Shown: positions 26,466 through 34,627 of the stretch, in pieces
Numbering within the stretch: position 1 is the stretch's first letter
Layout: each line of letters begins with the position of its first letter
Assembly: GCF_014395975.1 (NCBI RefSeq)
Contig: NZ_CP060714.1
Coordinates: forward strand, 2,728,001-2,792,000
DNA from: Diaphorobacter ruginosibacter
GTDB lineage: Bacteria > Pseudomonadota > Gammaproteobacteria > Burkholderiales > Burkholderiaceae_C
Length of the DNA stretch: 64,000 nt
Direction of reading: 5' to 3'
The notes under the pieces: model-generated
Told to the model about the DNA's origin: nothing
Database searches by the model: none
Seen by the model: the letters and a program-made list of their open reading frames with translations, nothing else
Position numbers and translations under genes: made by a program

Positions 26466-27386
26466 ATGAACCACACTGCGTCAGTGCCTTTCGACGGCGT
26501 TACACCTCCCTTGCAACATCTTGGCGTGATCCGCGTGAAGGGCGAGGACGCCGCCAGCTTCATCCATGGTCAGCTGACCCAGGATTTCGCGCTGCAGAAA
26601 CCCGGAGAAGCCCGTCTGGCGGCATTCCTGAATGCCAAGGGCCGCATGCAGGCCAGCTTCATCGGTGTCAAGCGCGCGGCAGACGAAATTCTGCTGATCT
26701 GCTCGCGCGACCTGCTCGCCCAGACGCTGCGCCGCCTGTCCATGTTCGTGCTGCGCGCCAAGGCCAAGCTGGCCGATGCCACGGCTGAGTTCGTGATCCG
26801 CGGTCTTGCGGGCTCGGCAGTGCCTACGGGTGCGGCCCCCTGGTCGGTCACGGCCGACGCCGAGGCCAGCATCGTCCAGTTGTACCCCGCCGACGGCCAG
26901 CCGCGGGCGCTGTGGATCGCCCCCGCGGAGACGCCTTCGCCGCAGGGCGCGCCCCTGGCCGAAGCTGCATGGCAGTTGAGCGAGGTGCGAAGCGGCGTGG
27001 CCACGCTCACACAGCCGCTCTTCGAAGCCTTCGTACCGCAGATGGTGAACTACGAGTCGGTCGGCGGCGTGAATTTCAAGAAGGGCTGCTATCCAGGCCA
27101 GGAGATCGTTGCCCGCAGCCAGTTCCGGGGAACGCTCAAGCGCCGCACCTATCTGGCGCATGTGGACGCGGACAGCCTTGCAGCGGGCACGGATGTGTTC
27201 AGGGCAGACGACGCCGAGCAACCCGCAGGCACCGTCGTGCAGGCCGCGCCATCGCCCGCCGGCGGCGTGGAAGCACTGGTCTCGCTGCAGATCGCCTCGG
27301 CCGACGAGGCGCTGCACGCCGGCTCGGCCACCGGTCCCCGGCTGCATCTGCAGGCGCTGCCCTACACCTTGCTCGAAGACATCTGA
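26466..27386 (+). CDS. ygfZ: Folate-binding protein YgfZ (GcvT-like)
   Basis: 306 residues. The signature K-G-C-Y-P-G-Q-E (in FKKGCYPGQEIVARSQFRG) contains the conserved Cys of YgfZ/IBA57 proteins. The N-terminal GcvT-like half has FIHGQLTQDFA and FLNAKGRMQASF. YgfZ supports maturation of certain Fe-S enzymes, including MiaB-type tRNA modification, through folate. It is divergent from mltG and convergent with the next gene, whose 3' end overlaps its own by 25 bp. Confidence 0.94.
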   Translation: MNHTASVPFDGVTPPLQHLGVIRVKGEDAASFIHGQLTQDFALQKPGEARLAAFLNAKGRMQASFIGVKRAADEILLICSRDLLAQTLRRLSMFVLRAKAKLADATAEFVIRGLAGSAVPTGAAPWSVTADAEASIVQLYPADGQPRALWIAPAETPSPQGAPLAEAAWQLSEVRSGVATLTQPLFEAFVPQMVNYESVGGVNFKKGCYPGQEIVARSQFRGTLKRRTYLAHVDADSLAAGTDVFRADDAEQPAGTVVQAAPSPAGGVEALVSLQIASADEALHAGSATGPRLHLQALPYTLLEDI

Positions 27387-28624
27387 GCCCCTCCGGGGGT
27401 GGTGGACACCTGGTTGACAGGCTGGTGCCGGGCTGTCTCGCCCCAGCGCCAGTCCACATCCGGGAAATGCTCGTTGGACGCCGTCGCGATGATGTCCAGC
27501 TCCGGGATGCCATCAGCGGCGAACCGGATGCCCAGCCCGTATTTCACCTGGCTGCGCTGCCCCGAAAGCCAGAACAGCTTGCGCTGCCAGCTTCCCGGGC
27601 GGGGCGGCTTCTTGTTGGTGCGCTCCAGTTCCGACTGGATGCGCTCGAGCCCCCGGGCCATGCGCCAGGGAGCGAGCTGCCGCAGCGCGTGGGCCAGTTC
27701 GTCAGGCCATGAGGCAGGCATGCGCAGGAAGCGCTCGAAAGGCAACCCTGCGGCCAGCAGGCGGACCCGATCGGACACGCGCACACCCAATAGATCGCAG
27801 GCCTGCCCCACCCTGCCTTCACGAATGAGCATGCCCGCCTCCAGCGCCTTTCCGCCCAGGACCGGCGGGTCCGCATCGCCCGCCCACTGCCAGGGAGCTT
27901 GCGTCCAGTCGAATCGATGGTTGTGCAGAAACTCGTTCGAGAGCCGCACCCGCCACAGCGGCATGTCGCGCTGAGCGCCTGACACCAGCAGCAGGCAGGG
28001 CTGGCGCTTGCGTGTGGGCGGCCCGTAGGCCGCCAGGACGGCCACGCTGCGTGCAACGGGCCTGCCTTTCTCATCGAGTGGCCAGGATGCGCTGACACGA
28101 GCAGCAGCAATGCGCGCCAGATCGGCCCGCCAGCGGGCCAATTCCTGCGTGGCATCGGGCAATGCCTCCAGCAGCGCGGGTGACACGTCGACCTCGATGG
28201 CGGGCTCCCTGCCCCTGTCCGTGCTCGTGGTCACGGCGGTGCGTTTCCGGGCGGGCGATGCGTGCCCCTGTCCAGGTGCAACCGTCAGTTGCGCAGGAAC
28301 CGGAGGCAGGGGAGAAAGCCAGTCGTCCACGACCTGTCCAAAGCGCTCCGCCGAGCAGGTCACCTCGAAATGCATCCGCTTGCCCTGGGCATCACTGATG
28401 CTCATCCAGCCGTGCATGCGTTCGTGGGGCCGCATCTCCACACCCGGCTCCCAGCGCCGTGCGCTCAGGCCACCGGGTTTCAGGTCATGCACGAAGACAT
28501 CGATCTTCAGCACCCCCGCACCTGGCACCTCGATGCGTGCCGTTGCATCCTCCTCGCACAGGATGTGGCAATCCGGAAATCGCTCGGCCAGCACGGCCTG
28601 CCAGGCATCCAGCAGTTGATTCAT
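27362..28624 (-). CDS. Hypothetical protein of unknown function
   Basis: 420 residues; not recognised. There is no signal peptide or membrane helix. An N-terminal module (about 1-110) begins LLDAWQAVLAERFPDCHILCEE. A basic low-complexity linker (about 115-140) leads to a Trp- and Arg-rich C-terminal module (WRVRLSNEFLHNHRFDWTQAPWQW; LFWLSGQRSQVKYGLGIRF; DVDWRWGET). GGGAG precedes the ATG at 28624. Its last eight codons overlap ygfZ on the other strand. Codon use is typical of the window, so it is a real gene. Confidence 0.75.
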   Translation of the reverse strand: MNQLLDAWQAVLAERFPDCHILCEEDATARIEVPGAGVLKIDVFVHDLKPGGLSARRWEPGVEMRPHERMHGWMSISDAQGKRMHFEVTCSAERFGQVVDDWLSPLPPVPAQLTVAPGQGHASPARKRTAVTTSTDRGREPAIEVDVSPALLEALPDATQELARWRADLARIAAARVSASWPLDEKGRPVARSVAVLAAYGPPTRKRQPCLLLVSGAQRDMPLWRVRLSNEFLHNHRFDWTQAPWQWAGDADPPVLGGKALEAGMLIREGRVGQACDLLGVRVSDRVRLLAAGLPFERFLRMPASWPDELAHALRQLAPWRMARGLERIQSELERTNKKPPRPGSWQRKLFWLSGQRSQVKYGLGIRFAADGIPELDIIATASNEHFPDVDWRWGETARHQPVNQVSTTPGGAQMSSSKV

Positions 28625-28646
28625 GGAGGGCTCCCGTGCCTGCACG

Positions 28647-29510
28647 CTATGCCTGCAGGCGCTTCTGCATGGTGATGTGCGCGATGCCTGCTTCCTCATA
28701 GGGCTCGCCCACCACCTCGAAATCCGCACGCCGGTAGAAGCCTTCGGCGCTGCATTGCGCATGCAGCGTCACCCGGGCGTCGCCACGCGTGCGCGACGCA
28801 TCGACCAGGGCATCCAGGATCGCCCTGCCCCAGCGCTGCCCGCGCAGCACGCGCGCCACCGCCATGCGGCCGATGCGCGCCTCCGCCGGGGCATCCTGCA
28901 GCAGCCGGCCCGTGGCCACCGGCATGCCCAGAAGATTGAAGGCGACCGCATGCATGGCCGTGGCATCGAACGCATCGAGTTCGATCTCAGGGGAAATGCC
29001 CTGCTCCTCGATGAACACCGCCTTGCGCACCTCGCTCGCGTCCTTGCCAAGCGTTGCCCAATCCGCGACCTTCAGCGTGACCACCTCGTCGCCCGCCTCG
29101 AAATGCGCGATGGCATCCCGCAGCAACTGCGGCACGGGGCGGGAACTCTGGCTCGCCGGATCGGCGAACACGTAGATCAGCTCGACGCTCACCAGCAGCC
29201 GGTCGCCCGCAAAGATGCCGCACTCGAACGCCAGCGAGGACGTGCCGACCCGCGCGCAGCGCATGCCGACGTCCAGCAGGTCGTCGAGGTGCGCCGAGGC
29301 GTGGTACTCCACCGTGGCCTTCTTCAGGTAGATATCGCCCCCCAGGCTGCGCATGGCGGCCTCATAGGGCATCGCCAGCGCACGCCAGTACTCAGTCATG
29401 CCCACGTCCGCATAGGTCAGGTAATGCGCGTTGAAGACAATCTTCTGGATGTCCACCTCGGCCCAGCGCACGCGCAGTCGGGCGGTGCAACGGAAGTCCT
29501 GTCGTTTCAT
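28647..29510 (-). CDS. Fusion of YbgC/FadM-type thioesterase and GNAT acetyltransferase
   Basis: 287 residues in two modules. Residues 1-~140 are a hotdog-fold 4-hydroxybenzoyl-CoA/YbgC thioesterase: VRWAEVDIQKIVFNAHYLTYAD carries the catalytic-type Asp and the N-x-x-Y motif, followed by VEYHASAHLDDLLDVG. Residues ~145-287 are a GNAT domain similar to ElaA/YitI types: VFIEEQGIS, MAVARVLRGQRWGRAILDALV (the acetyl-CoA-binding Q/R-x-x-G-x-G/A) and GFYRRADFEVVGEPYEEAGI. Substrates are unknown; fusing a CoA-thioester hydrolase to an acyl transferase suggests related acyl-CoA chemistry. Confidence 0.87.
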   Translation of the reverse strand: MKRQDFRCTARLRVRWAEVDIQKIVFNAHYLTYADVGMTEYWRALAMPYEAAMRSLGGDIYLKKATVEYHASAHLDDLLDVGMRCARVGTSSLAFECGIFAGDRLLVSVELIYVFADPASQSSRPVPQLLRDAIAHFEAGDEVVTLKVADWATLGKDASEVRKAVFIEEQGISPEIELDAFDATAMHAVAFNLLGMPVATGRLLQDAPAEARIGRMAVARVLRGQRWGRAILDALVDASRTRGDARVTLHAQCSAEGFYRRADFEVVGEPYEEAGIAHITMQKRLQA

Positions 29511-29567
29511 TTTCTGCTCTGGATTCGCTGTTTGTTGGGAAATGATGATGGGGGTCGAGATGCCTCG

Positions 29568-30545
29568 TCAGGACTCGAACGCCTCGCGCAATGCGCGCGC
29601 CGCGTCGGCATGCGCCTGGCGGGCTTCCGGCAGCGCGCGGCCCATCTTGATGAATTCATGGGTCACGCCGCGATAGATCTCCAGATCCACCGGCACACCC
29701 GACAGGCGCAGCTTGTCGGCATAGGCGATGCCTTCGTCGACCAGGGGGTCGAGCTCCGCCAGGCCGATCCACGCGGGCGCCACATCGTCCACGTCCGGCG
29801 CGAGCAGCGGCGCGAACCGCCAGTCCTCGCGATCCGCGCGGCGAGGAATGTAGTTGTCGAAATACCAGCTCACGGCCTCCGCTTCGAGCACCAGTCCGTG
29901 CGCAAAGGTCTTGTGCGACTCCGTGTCCTGGTGCGCCGTGGTGCCCGGATAGAACAGCATCTGGAGCCTGAGCGCGATACCCGCGTCGCGCGCCTGGATC
30001 GCGTTCACCGCCGCAAGCGTCCCCCCTGCGCTGTCACCGCCCACGGCAAGCCGCGAACCGTCAGCCCCCATGTCGGCGGCATGGCCCGCAAGCCACTGCA
30101 ATGCATCCCATGCATCGTTGGTCGCCACGGGAAACTGGTGTTCGGGAGACAGCCGGTAGTCGATCGACACCACCATGCAGCCGGCGAGCCGTGCGATTTC
30201 GCGGCACAGCGTATCGTGCGTGCTGATGCTTCCGATGGTGAAGCCGCCGCCATGCGTATAGAGCAGCAGCGGCAGGCCGCTCTCCAGGGTCGGCGCATAG
30301 AGGCGCGCGGGAATGGCAAAGCCGTCGCGCACGGGGATCGTGAAATCCTCCACGCGCGGCAGCCCGGCCTTGGGCACCTCGAGCACGCCCGACCCCATTT
30401 CATAGAAGGCGCGGGCCTCTGCCGGAGGCAGCATATGCATGGGCGCATGCCTTGCACGCGCCATGCGCTCGATCACGTTGCGCATCTGGGGCGTGAGCTG
30501 CACGCCCGGGGGAAGTGCGGGAGATTCGAAACCGGCGGATGTCAA
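29568..30545 (-). CDS. Alpha/beta hydrolase, hormone-sensitive lipase (HSL) family
   Basis: 325 residues. The oxyanion-hole motif HGGGF (in LLYTHGGGFTIGS), nucleophile motif GDSAGG, an acid Asp in GLAELDPLVDEG and His in GVTHEF give a complete catalytic triad of the HSL/bacterial carboxylesterase family. There is no signal peptide, so it is cytoplasmic. Expected substrates are short- to medium-chain esters. The start overlaps the stop of the upstream hydratase-like gene by 4 bp, so the two are co-translated. Confidence 0.92.
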   Translation of the reverse strand: MTSAGFESPALPPGVQLTPQMRNVIERMARARHAPMHMLPPAEARAFYEMGSGVLEVPKAGLPRVEDFTIPVRDGFAIPARLYAPTLESGLPLLLYTHGGGFTIGSISTHDTLCREIARLAGCMVVSIDYRLSPEHQFPVATNDAWDALQWLAGHAADMGADGSRLAVGGDSAGGTLAAVNAIQARDAGIALRLQMLFYPGTTAHQDTESHKTFAHGLVLEAEAVSWYFDNYIPRRADREDWRFAPLLAPDVDDVAPAWIGLAELDPLVDEGIAYADKLRLSGVPVDLEIYRGVTHEFIKMGRALPEARQAHADAARALREAFES

Positions 30546-31438
30546 TCTGATTGTCCTGGAAACACGGGAGGCTGAAAGTTCACTCTGACCGGCTTGGCGC
30601 CGGGCAGACCGAGGTAGGTCGCGGTCACGCTGAGGCCTGCCTTGGGTGGCATGAGCGGCGAAAACGATCCAAGGCTCACCAGATCGCCCGGCTTGAGCTG
30701 GATGTTCTCCTGCCGCAGCGCCTGCGCGATCCAGACCACCGCATTGAGCGGATGCCCAAGGATATCGCTGCCCTTGCCGCTCGCGAGCGTCGCGCCGGAA
30801 TTGTCGGTGAGCTGTATGGACATGTCGGCCAGCGCCTGCAGGTAGACGCGCTGCTGCTCCGGGAACACCGGCACGGAGATCGGCTCGCCCGCCACCCCCG
30901 CACGCGCGCCCACGTTGATGGCGGCAACGCCCGCGCCGTTGAGCGTGGCCGGGTTCTCCACCAGCAGGTCCGGCAACTCGATGAACGGGATGATCTGGTC
31001 GATGTTCTCCAGCACCTCGGCCGGCGTGCGCGCCACATTGACGTTCACGTGCTTCACTCGGACCAGCAGATCGGCCTCGAACAACGGGTGTGCGCCGAAC
31101 CGCACGGGAAGCGTGGTGTCATTCGGCTGGATCATGCCCGAGTACAGCACGCCCCAGACCGGCTTGTTGGTGCCGAAGCGCTGCTGCACTGCTGGGTTCG
31201 TCAACCCCGCCTTGTAGCCGACCACCTTGTCGAACGCCTGGCTGAGCAAGGCGTTGAACCGCGCCCTCGAGCATGCGCCGTCGTCGTCGGAGAGATGCGC
31301 AATGTTGGGCGAGGGCTTGAGCGCCACGTAATTCTGCATGAGCTGGGCCACCTCGCCCGGCTGCAGGCAGGCTGCCCCTGCACTTGTCGCGCAGAAGACA
31401 GACAACGCCAGCGGAATCAACGCGGATTTCGAAATCAT
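30542..31438 (-). CDS. Exported hydratase-like protein (2-keto-4-pentenoate hydratase / FAH superfamily)
   Basis: 298 residues. AGGAGG lies 5 nt before the ATG at 31438. The N-terminus, ALIPLALSVFCATSAGA-A, is a clear Sec signal peptide. The mature part has fumarylacetoacetate hydrolase-like features: VGYKAGLTNPAVQQRFG, FEADLLVRV, IPFIELPDLL, AINVGARAG, GHPLNAVVWIAQALR and LKPGDLVSLGSFS, in the order found in MhpD-type hydratases. These enzymes are normally cytoplasmic, so an exported version is unusual. It is paired with an esterase. Confidence 0.8.
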   Translation of the reverse strand: MISKSALIPLALSVFCATSAGAACLQPGEVAQLMQNYVALKPSPNIAHLSDDDGACSRARFNALLSQAFDKVVGYKAGLTNPAVQQRFGTNKPVWGVLYSGMIQPNDTTLPVRFGAHPLFEADLLVRVKHVNVNVARTPAEVLENIDQIIPFIELPDLLVENPATLNGAGVAAINVGARAGVAGEPISVPVFPEQQRVYLQALADMSIQLTDNSGATLASGKGSDILGHPLNAVVWIAQALRQENIQLKPGDLVSLGSFSPLMPPKAGLSVTATYLGLPGAKPVRVNFQPPVFPGQSD

Positions 31439-31496
31439 GAAGGCCTCCTGAGGTAATCTGCATGTATCGTAAATCCAAGACCGGAGACATCGCACC

Positions 31497-32633
31497 ATGG
31501 CTTTCATCTACTACGTCACGCAGATCCAGTTCGACTACGGCGCAGTCGCCCTGCTCCCGCAGGAATGCGCCCGCAGCGGCATCACCCGGCCGCTCGTCGT
31601 GACGGACCAGGGCGTGAAAGCCGCCGGCGTGCTCCAGAAGGTGCTGGATGCCATGCCCGCCATGACGGTCAGCGTGTTCGACCAGACCCCCTCCAATCCC
31701 ACCGAGGCCGCCGTGCGCGCCGCCGTGGAACTGTTCAAGAGCGGCCAGTGCGACGGGCTGATCGCGGTAGGCGGCGGTTCGGCCATCGATTGCGCGAAGG
31801 GCATCGCGATCGCCGCCACGCACGAAGGCCCGCTCAAGACCTATGCCACCATCGAGGGCGGTTCGCCGCGCATCACCGAACGTGCCGTGCCGCTGATCGC
31901 CGTGCCCACCACCAGCGGCACGGGCAGCGAAGTGGCGCGCGGTGCCATCATCATCGTGGACGATCATCGCAAGCTGGGCTTCCACTCCTGGCACCTCGTG
32001 CCCCGAACGGCCATCTGCGACCCCGCGCTGACGCTCGGCCTGCCGCCGCAGCTCACGGCTGCCACCGGCATGGACGCGATCGCACACTGCATGGAAACCT
32101 TCATGTCGTCGGCCTTCAACCCGCCCGCTGACGGCATTGCACTCGACGGCCTCGAGCGCGGCTGGGCGCACATCGAGACGGCCACCCGCGACGGCGCGAA
32201 CAAGGAGGCACGATTGAACATGATGAGCGCCAGCATGCAGGGCGCCATGGCCTTCCAGAAGGGGCTGGGCTGCGTGCATTCGCTGAGCCACAGCCTGGGC
32301 GGCCTGAACCCGCGCCTGCACCATGGCACGCTGAATGCCGTCTTCCTGCCCGCGGTGATCCGCTTCAACGCAGAAGACGCCCAGGTCCGCAAGGACAGGC
32401 GCCTCGAGCGCATGGCGCATGCCATGGGACTGGGTGCAGGCGGCGACGTGGCGCAGGCCGTGCGCGACAAGACGGCTCGCCTGGGCTTGCCGACCGGCCT
32501 TGCCGCACTGGGCGTGACCGAATCCATGTTCGACGACGTGATCAAGGGTGCGCTCGCGGACCACTGCCACAAGACCAATCCGCGCGAGGCATCGCCCGAG
32601 GACTACCGCGACATGCTCAAGGCATCGATGTGA
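31497..32633 (+). CDS. Iron-containing alcohol dehydrogenase
   Basis: 378 residues, normal length for group III dehydrogenases. The cofactor motif is GLIAVGGGSAIDCAKG. TTSGTGSEV follows, and the metal-binding Asp/His residues occur in GMDAIAHCMETF and CVHSLSHSLGGLNPRLHHGTLNAV. Physiological substrates could be an alcohol, maleylacetate or a hydroxy acid; sequence alone does not decide. It is divergent from the hydratase/esterase pair with 58 bp between starts, so they may share regulation. Confidence 0.92.
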   Translation: MAFIYYVTQIQFDYGAVALLPQECARSGITRPLVVTDQGVKAAGVLQKVLDAMPAMTVSVFDQTPSNPTEAAVRAAVELFKSGQCDGLIAVGGGSAIDCAKGIAIAATHEGPLKTYATIEGGSPRITERAVPLIAVPTTSGTGSEVARGAIIIVDDHRKLGFHSWHLVPRTAICDPALTLGLPPQLTAATGMDAIAHCMETFMSSAFNPPADGIALDGLERGWAHIETATRDGANKEARLNMMSASMQGAMAFQKGLGCVHSLSHSLGGLNPRLHHGTLNAVFLPAVIRFNAEDAQVRKDRRLERMAHAMGLGAGGDVAQAVRDKTARLGLPTGLAALGVTESMFDDVIKGALADHCHKTNPREASPEDYRDMLKASM

Positions 32634-32716
32634 CCTGCCGGTCCGGGATGGGTGTGTGAGGGGGGCCGGGTTGCCCGCTCCACCCGCCCCACCCTCCCCG
32701 TACTCGGCCTGCAGCC

Positions 32717-33670
32717 TCAGATCACATACTCGCACTCCACGATTTCCGACTTCAGCGCCCCCTCCACCACGTCGCGCGTCAGCGTGGGCACGAAGGCCTC
32801 GATGAAGCTGTAGGCGTAGCTGCGCAGCCACGTGCCGCGCCGCAGGCCGAGGCGCGTCAGGTTCACCTCGAACAGGTGGCGCGCATCGAGTGCCCGCAGG
32901 TGGCGGTCGCGGTCGGGGTCGAAGGCGATGGCAGCGACGATGCCCACGCCCATCTCCAGTTCCACATAGGTCTTGATGACGTCCGCGTCCATGGCGGTGA
33001 GCACGATGTCGGGGGTGAGGCCCGCACGCGCGAAGGCCGCGTCGATGTGGGCGCGCCCGGTGTAGCCCGACTCATAGGTGATGATCGGGTAGCGCGTGAG
33101 ATGCTCCAGCGTCACGGCGCCCTCCTCCAGTTCGAGCAGAGGGTGACCCGGAGGCACGACAATGGAATGCGTCCAGCGGTAGCACGGCAGCGTCACCAGC
33201 TGGTCGTGGCTGCCGAGGGCCTCGGTCGCCACGCCGATGTCCGCCTCGCCCGACAGCAGCATCTGCGCGATCTGGTCGGGCGAGCCCTGGCGCAGATGCA
33301 GTGAAACGTCGGGGCAGATCTCACGAAAATCACGCACCACCTGGGGCAATGCATAGCGCGCCTGGGAGTGGGTGGCGGCCACGACCAGCCCGCCACTGCG
33401 GCTGCGTCCGAAATCGTCGCCGGCGCGCTTGAGGTTCTCGGACTCGAGCAGCAGTCGCTCGACGATCGGCAGCAGCACATGGCCGGGCTGCGTCAGGCCC
33501 GTGAGGCGCTTGCCAGCCCGCACGAAAAGCTCTACGCCAAGCTCCTCCTCCAGTTCCCTGATCTGGCGGCTGACGCCCGGCTGCGAGGTGTGCAGCATGG
33601 CCGCGACGTCGGTGAGGTTGAACCCGCGGCGCACGGTTTCGCGCACGGAGCGCAATTGCTGAAAATTCAT
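32717..33670 (-). CDS. cysB: CysB-type LysR regulator
   Basis: 317 residues. The N-terminal helix-turn-helix NFQQLRSVRETVRRGFNLTDVAAMLHTSQPGVSRQIRELEEELG is characteristic of CysB/Cbl rather than other LysR proteins. The effector domain includes TTHSQ-type residues (VVAATHSQARYALPQVV), the pocket that binds N-acetylserine or sulfate in CysB. It is the likely activator of the sulfur genes sbp and cysIDN in this window. It follows mop and sbp on the same strand, the order commonly seen downstream of sulfate-transport genes. Confidence 0.88.
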   Translation of the reverse strand: MNFQQLRSVRETVRRGFNLTDVAAMLHTSQPGVSRQIRELEEELGVELFVRAGKRLTGLTQPGHVLLPIVERLLLESENLKRAGDDFGRSRSGGLVVAATHSQARYALPQVVRDFREICPDVSLHLRQGSPDQIAQMLLSGEADIGVATEALGSHDQLVTLPCYRWTHSIVVPPGHPLLELEEGAVTLEHLTRYPIITYESGYTGRAHIDAAFARAGLTPDIVLTAMDADVIKTYVELEMGVGIVAAIAFDPDRDRHLRALDARHLFEVNLTRLGLRRGTWLRSYAYSFIEAFVPTLTRDVVEGALKSEIVECEYVI

Positions 33671-33764
33671 GTTGCTGTAGTTGATTCTGGAACGCCAGAA
33701 CACCGGCTGCGCGCATGCGTCTTCACGCATGCGGCGCGCCGGGCGTCGGTGGATGGGACGTGCG

Positions 33765-33980
33765 TCAGAGCTTGGCGATCGACACTTCGGTGGACTTCAC
33801 CAGCGCCACCACCTCGGAGCCCTTGGCGAGGCCCAGTTCGTCCACCGAGCGGGTGGTGATGACCGAGGTGACGATGCCGAACGGGGTCTGCACGTCCACC
33901 TCGGAGACGACTTCGCCGCGGATGATCTCGCTGACCTTGCCCTTGAATTGGTTGCGCACGTTCACTGCTTGAATCGACAT
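33765..33980 (-). CDS. Mop-type molybdopterin/oxyanion-binding protein (TOBE domain)
   Basis: 71 residues, one Mop/TOBE domain: SIQAVNVRNQFKGKVSEIIRG and EVDVQTPFGIVTSVITTRS match the family throughout. Such proteins form hexamers that store molybdate, or tungstate or sulfate-like oxyanions, in the cytoplasm. AAAGGA lies about 8 nt before the ATG. It is next to sbp and the CysB-type regulator. Molybdate and sulfate are structural analogues, which may explain the location. Confidence 0.88.
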   Translation of the reverse strand: MSIQAVNVRNQFKGKVSEIIRGEVVSEVDVQTPFGIVTSVITTRSVDELGLAKGSEVVALVKSTEVSIAKL

Positions 33981-34024
33981 GGTGTGGTTCCTTTGGATGG
34001 TTTCGAATGAGGTCTCTACAGGGC

Positions 34025-34186
34025 TCAATACGAGATCGCGAAGCCGAGACGGCGCGTGATCTGCGCAGGGGCCCGGCGGCGCTGGCTGCCCGCCGAACCG
34101 TTGACGAGAAGGCCCCAGGCTGCGGCGGTGACCTGCAGCAGGTTGCCTTGAATGCTGGTGTGGCTGGTGTGGCTGGTGTTCGACAT
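34025..34186 (-). CDS. Possible 53-residue small ORF
   Basis: An open frame with a Ser/Thr/His-rich start (SNTSHTSHTS) and a basic tail ending RRLGFAISY. The ribosome-binding site is weak. It lies between sbp and mop on the same strand, in an interval that would otherwise be 325 bp without a gene. No family recognised; it may be a remnant or spurious. Confidence 0.3.
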   Translation of the reverse strand: MSNTSHTSHTSIQGNLLQVTAAAWGLLVNGSAGSQRRRAPAQITRRLGFAISY

Positions 34187-34305
34187 GATGAAAACTACTT
34201 TCTGCGATGGTGTCGGGGTGATGGAGATCGGATAGCGGGCATCAGGACTGGCCGTGGATGCCTGCAGCGCTGGTCAGCGCGTGGTTTGGTGGCGTTGGCA
34301 CGCCA

Positions 34306-34596
34306 TCAACCGCATTCACCATCGCAGCGACATCGCTGTTCCCGGTGCCGGGACACCGGGGAGATGTCCGTCACCATCAGCACATCGAACGCGGTGAAGG
34401 CCTCTGCGTCCACGTCCCGCATTCGCTCCCTGTCCTCCTGGCTCGCCGTCGCACGGAACGGATCCCACAGCCAGGCGAACGCTCCGCGCAGCCGTCCGCG
34501 CAGGCCGGGTTGCACAGCCTCCCGGACCGTGCCGCCATCCGGAACAGCGGGAGTGGAAGAAGAAGAGGAGGAAGAAGGAGAAATGGAGGAAGTCAT
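34306..34596 (-). CDS. Small hypothetical protein downstream of sbp
   Basis: 96 residues beginning with a poly-serine stretch, then LRGAFAWLWDPFRATASQE and DVDAEAFTAFDVLMVTDISP. A good ribosome-binding site, AAGGTG, lies 6 nt before the ATG. It begins 31 bp after the sbp stop on the same strand, so it is probably in the sbp transcript. The Cys/Arg-rich end (REQRCRCDGECG) looks unlike a folded domain and may be frameshifted. No family recognised. Confidence 0.45.
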   Translation of the reverse strand: MTSSISPSSSSSSSTPAVPDGGTVREAVQPGLRGRLRGAFAWLWDPFRATASQEDRERMRDVDAEAFTAFDVLMVTDISPVSRHREQRCRCDGECG

Positions 34597-34627
34597 GGCC
34601 TTCACCTTGTGTTGCAGCAAGCCGCCT

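Noticed and set aside
34150..34185. Short direct repeats of GTGGCTGGT
   Set aside because: Only two to three imperfect copies inside a small ORF (Ser-His-Thr codons); not a CRISPR or functional satellite.
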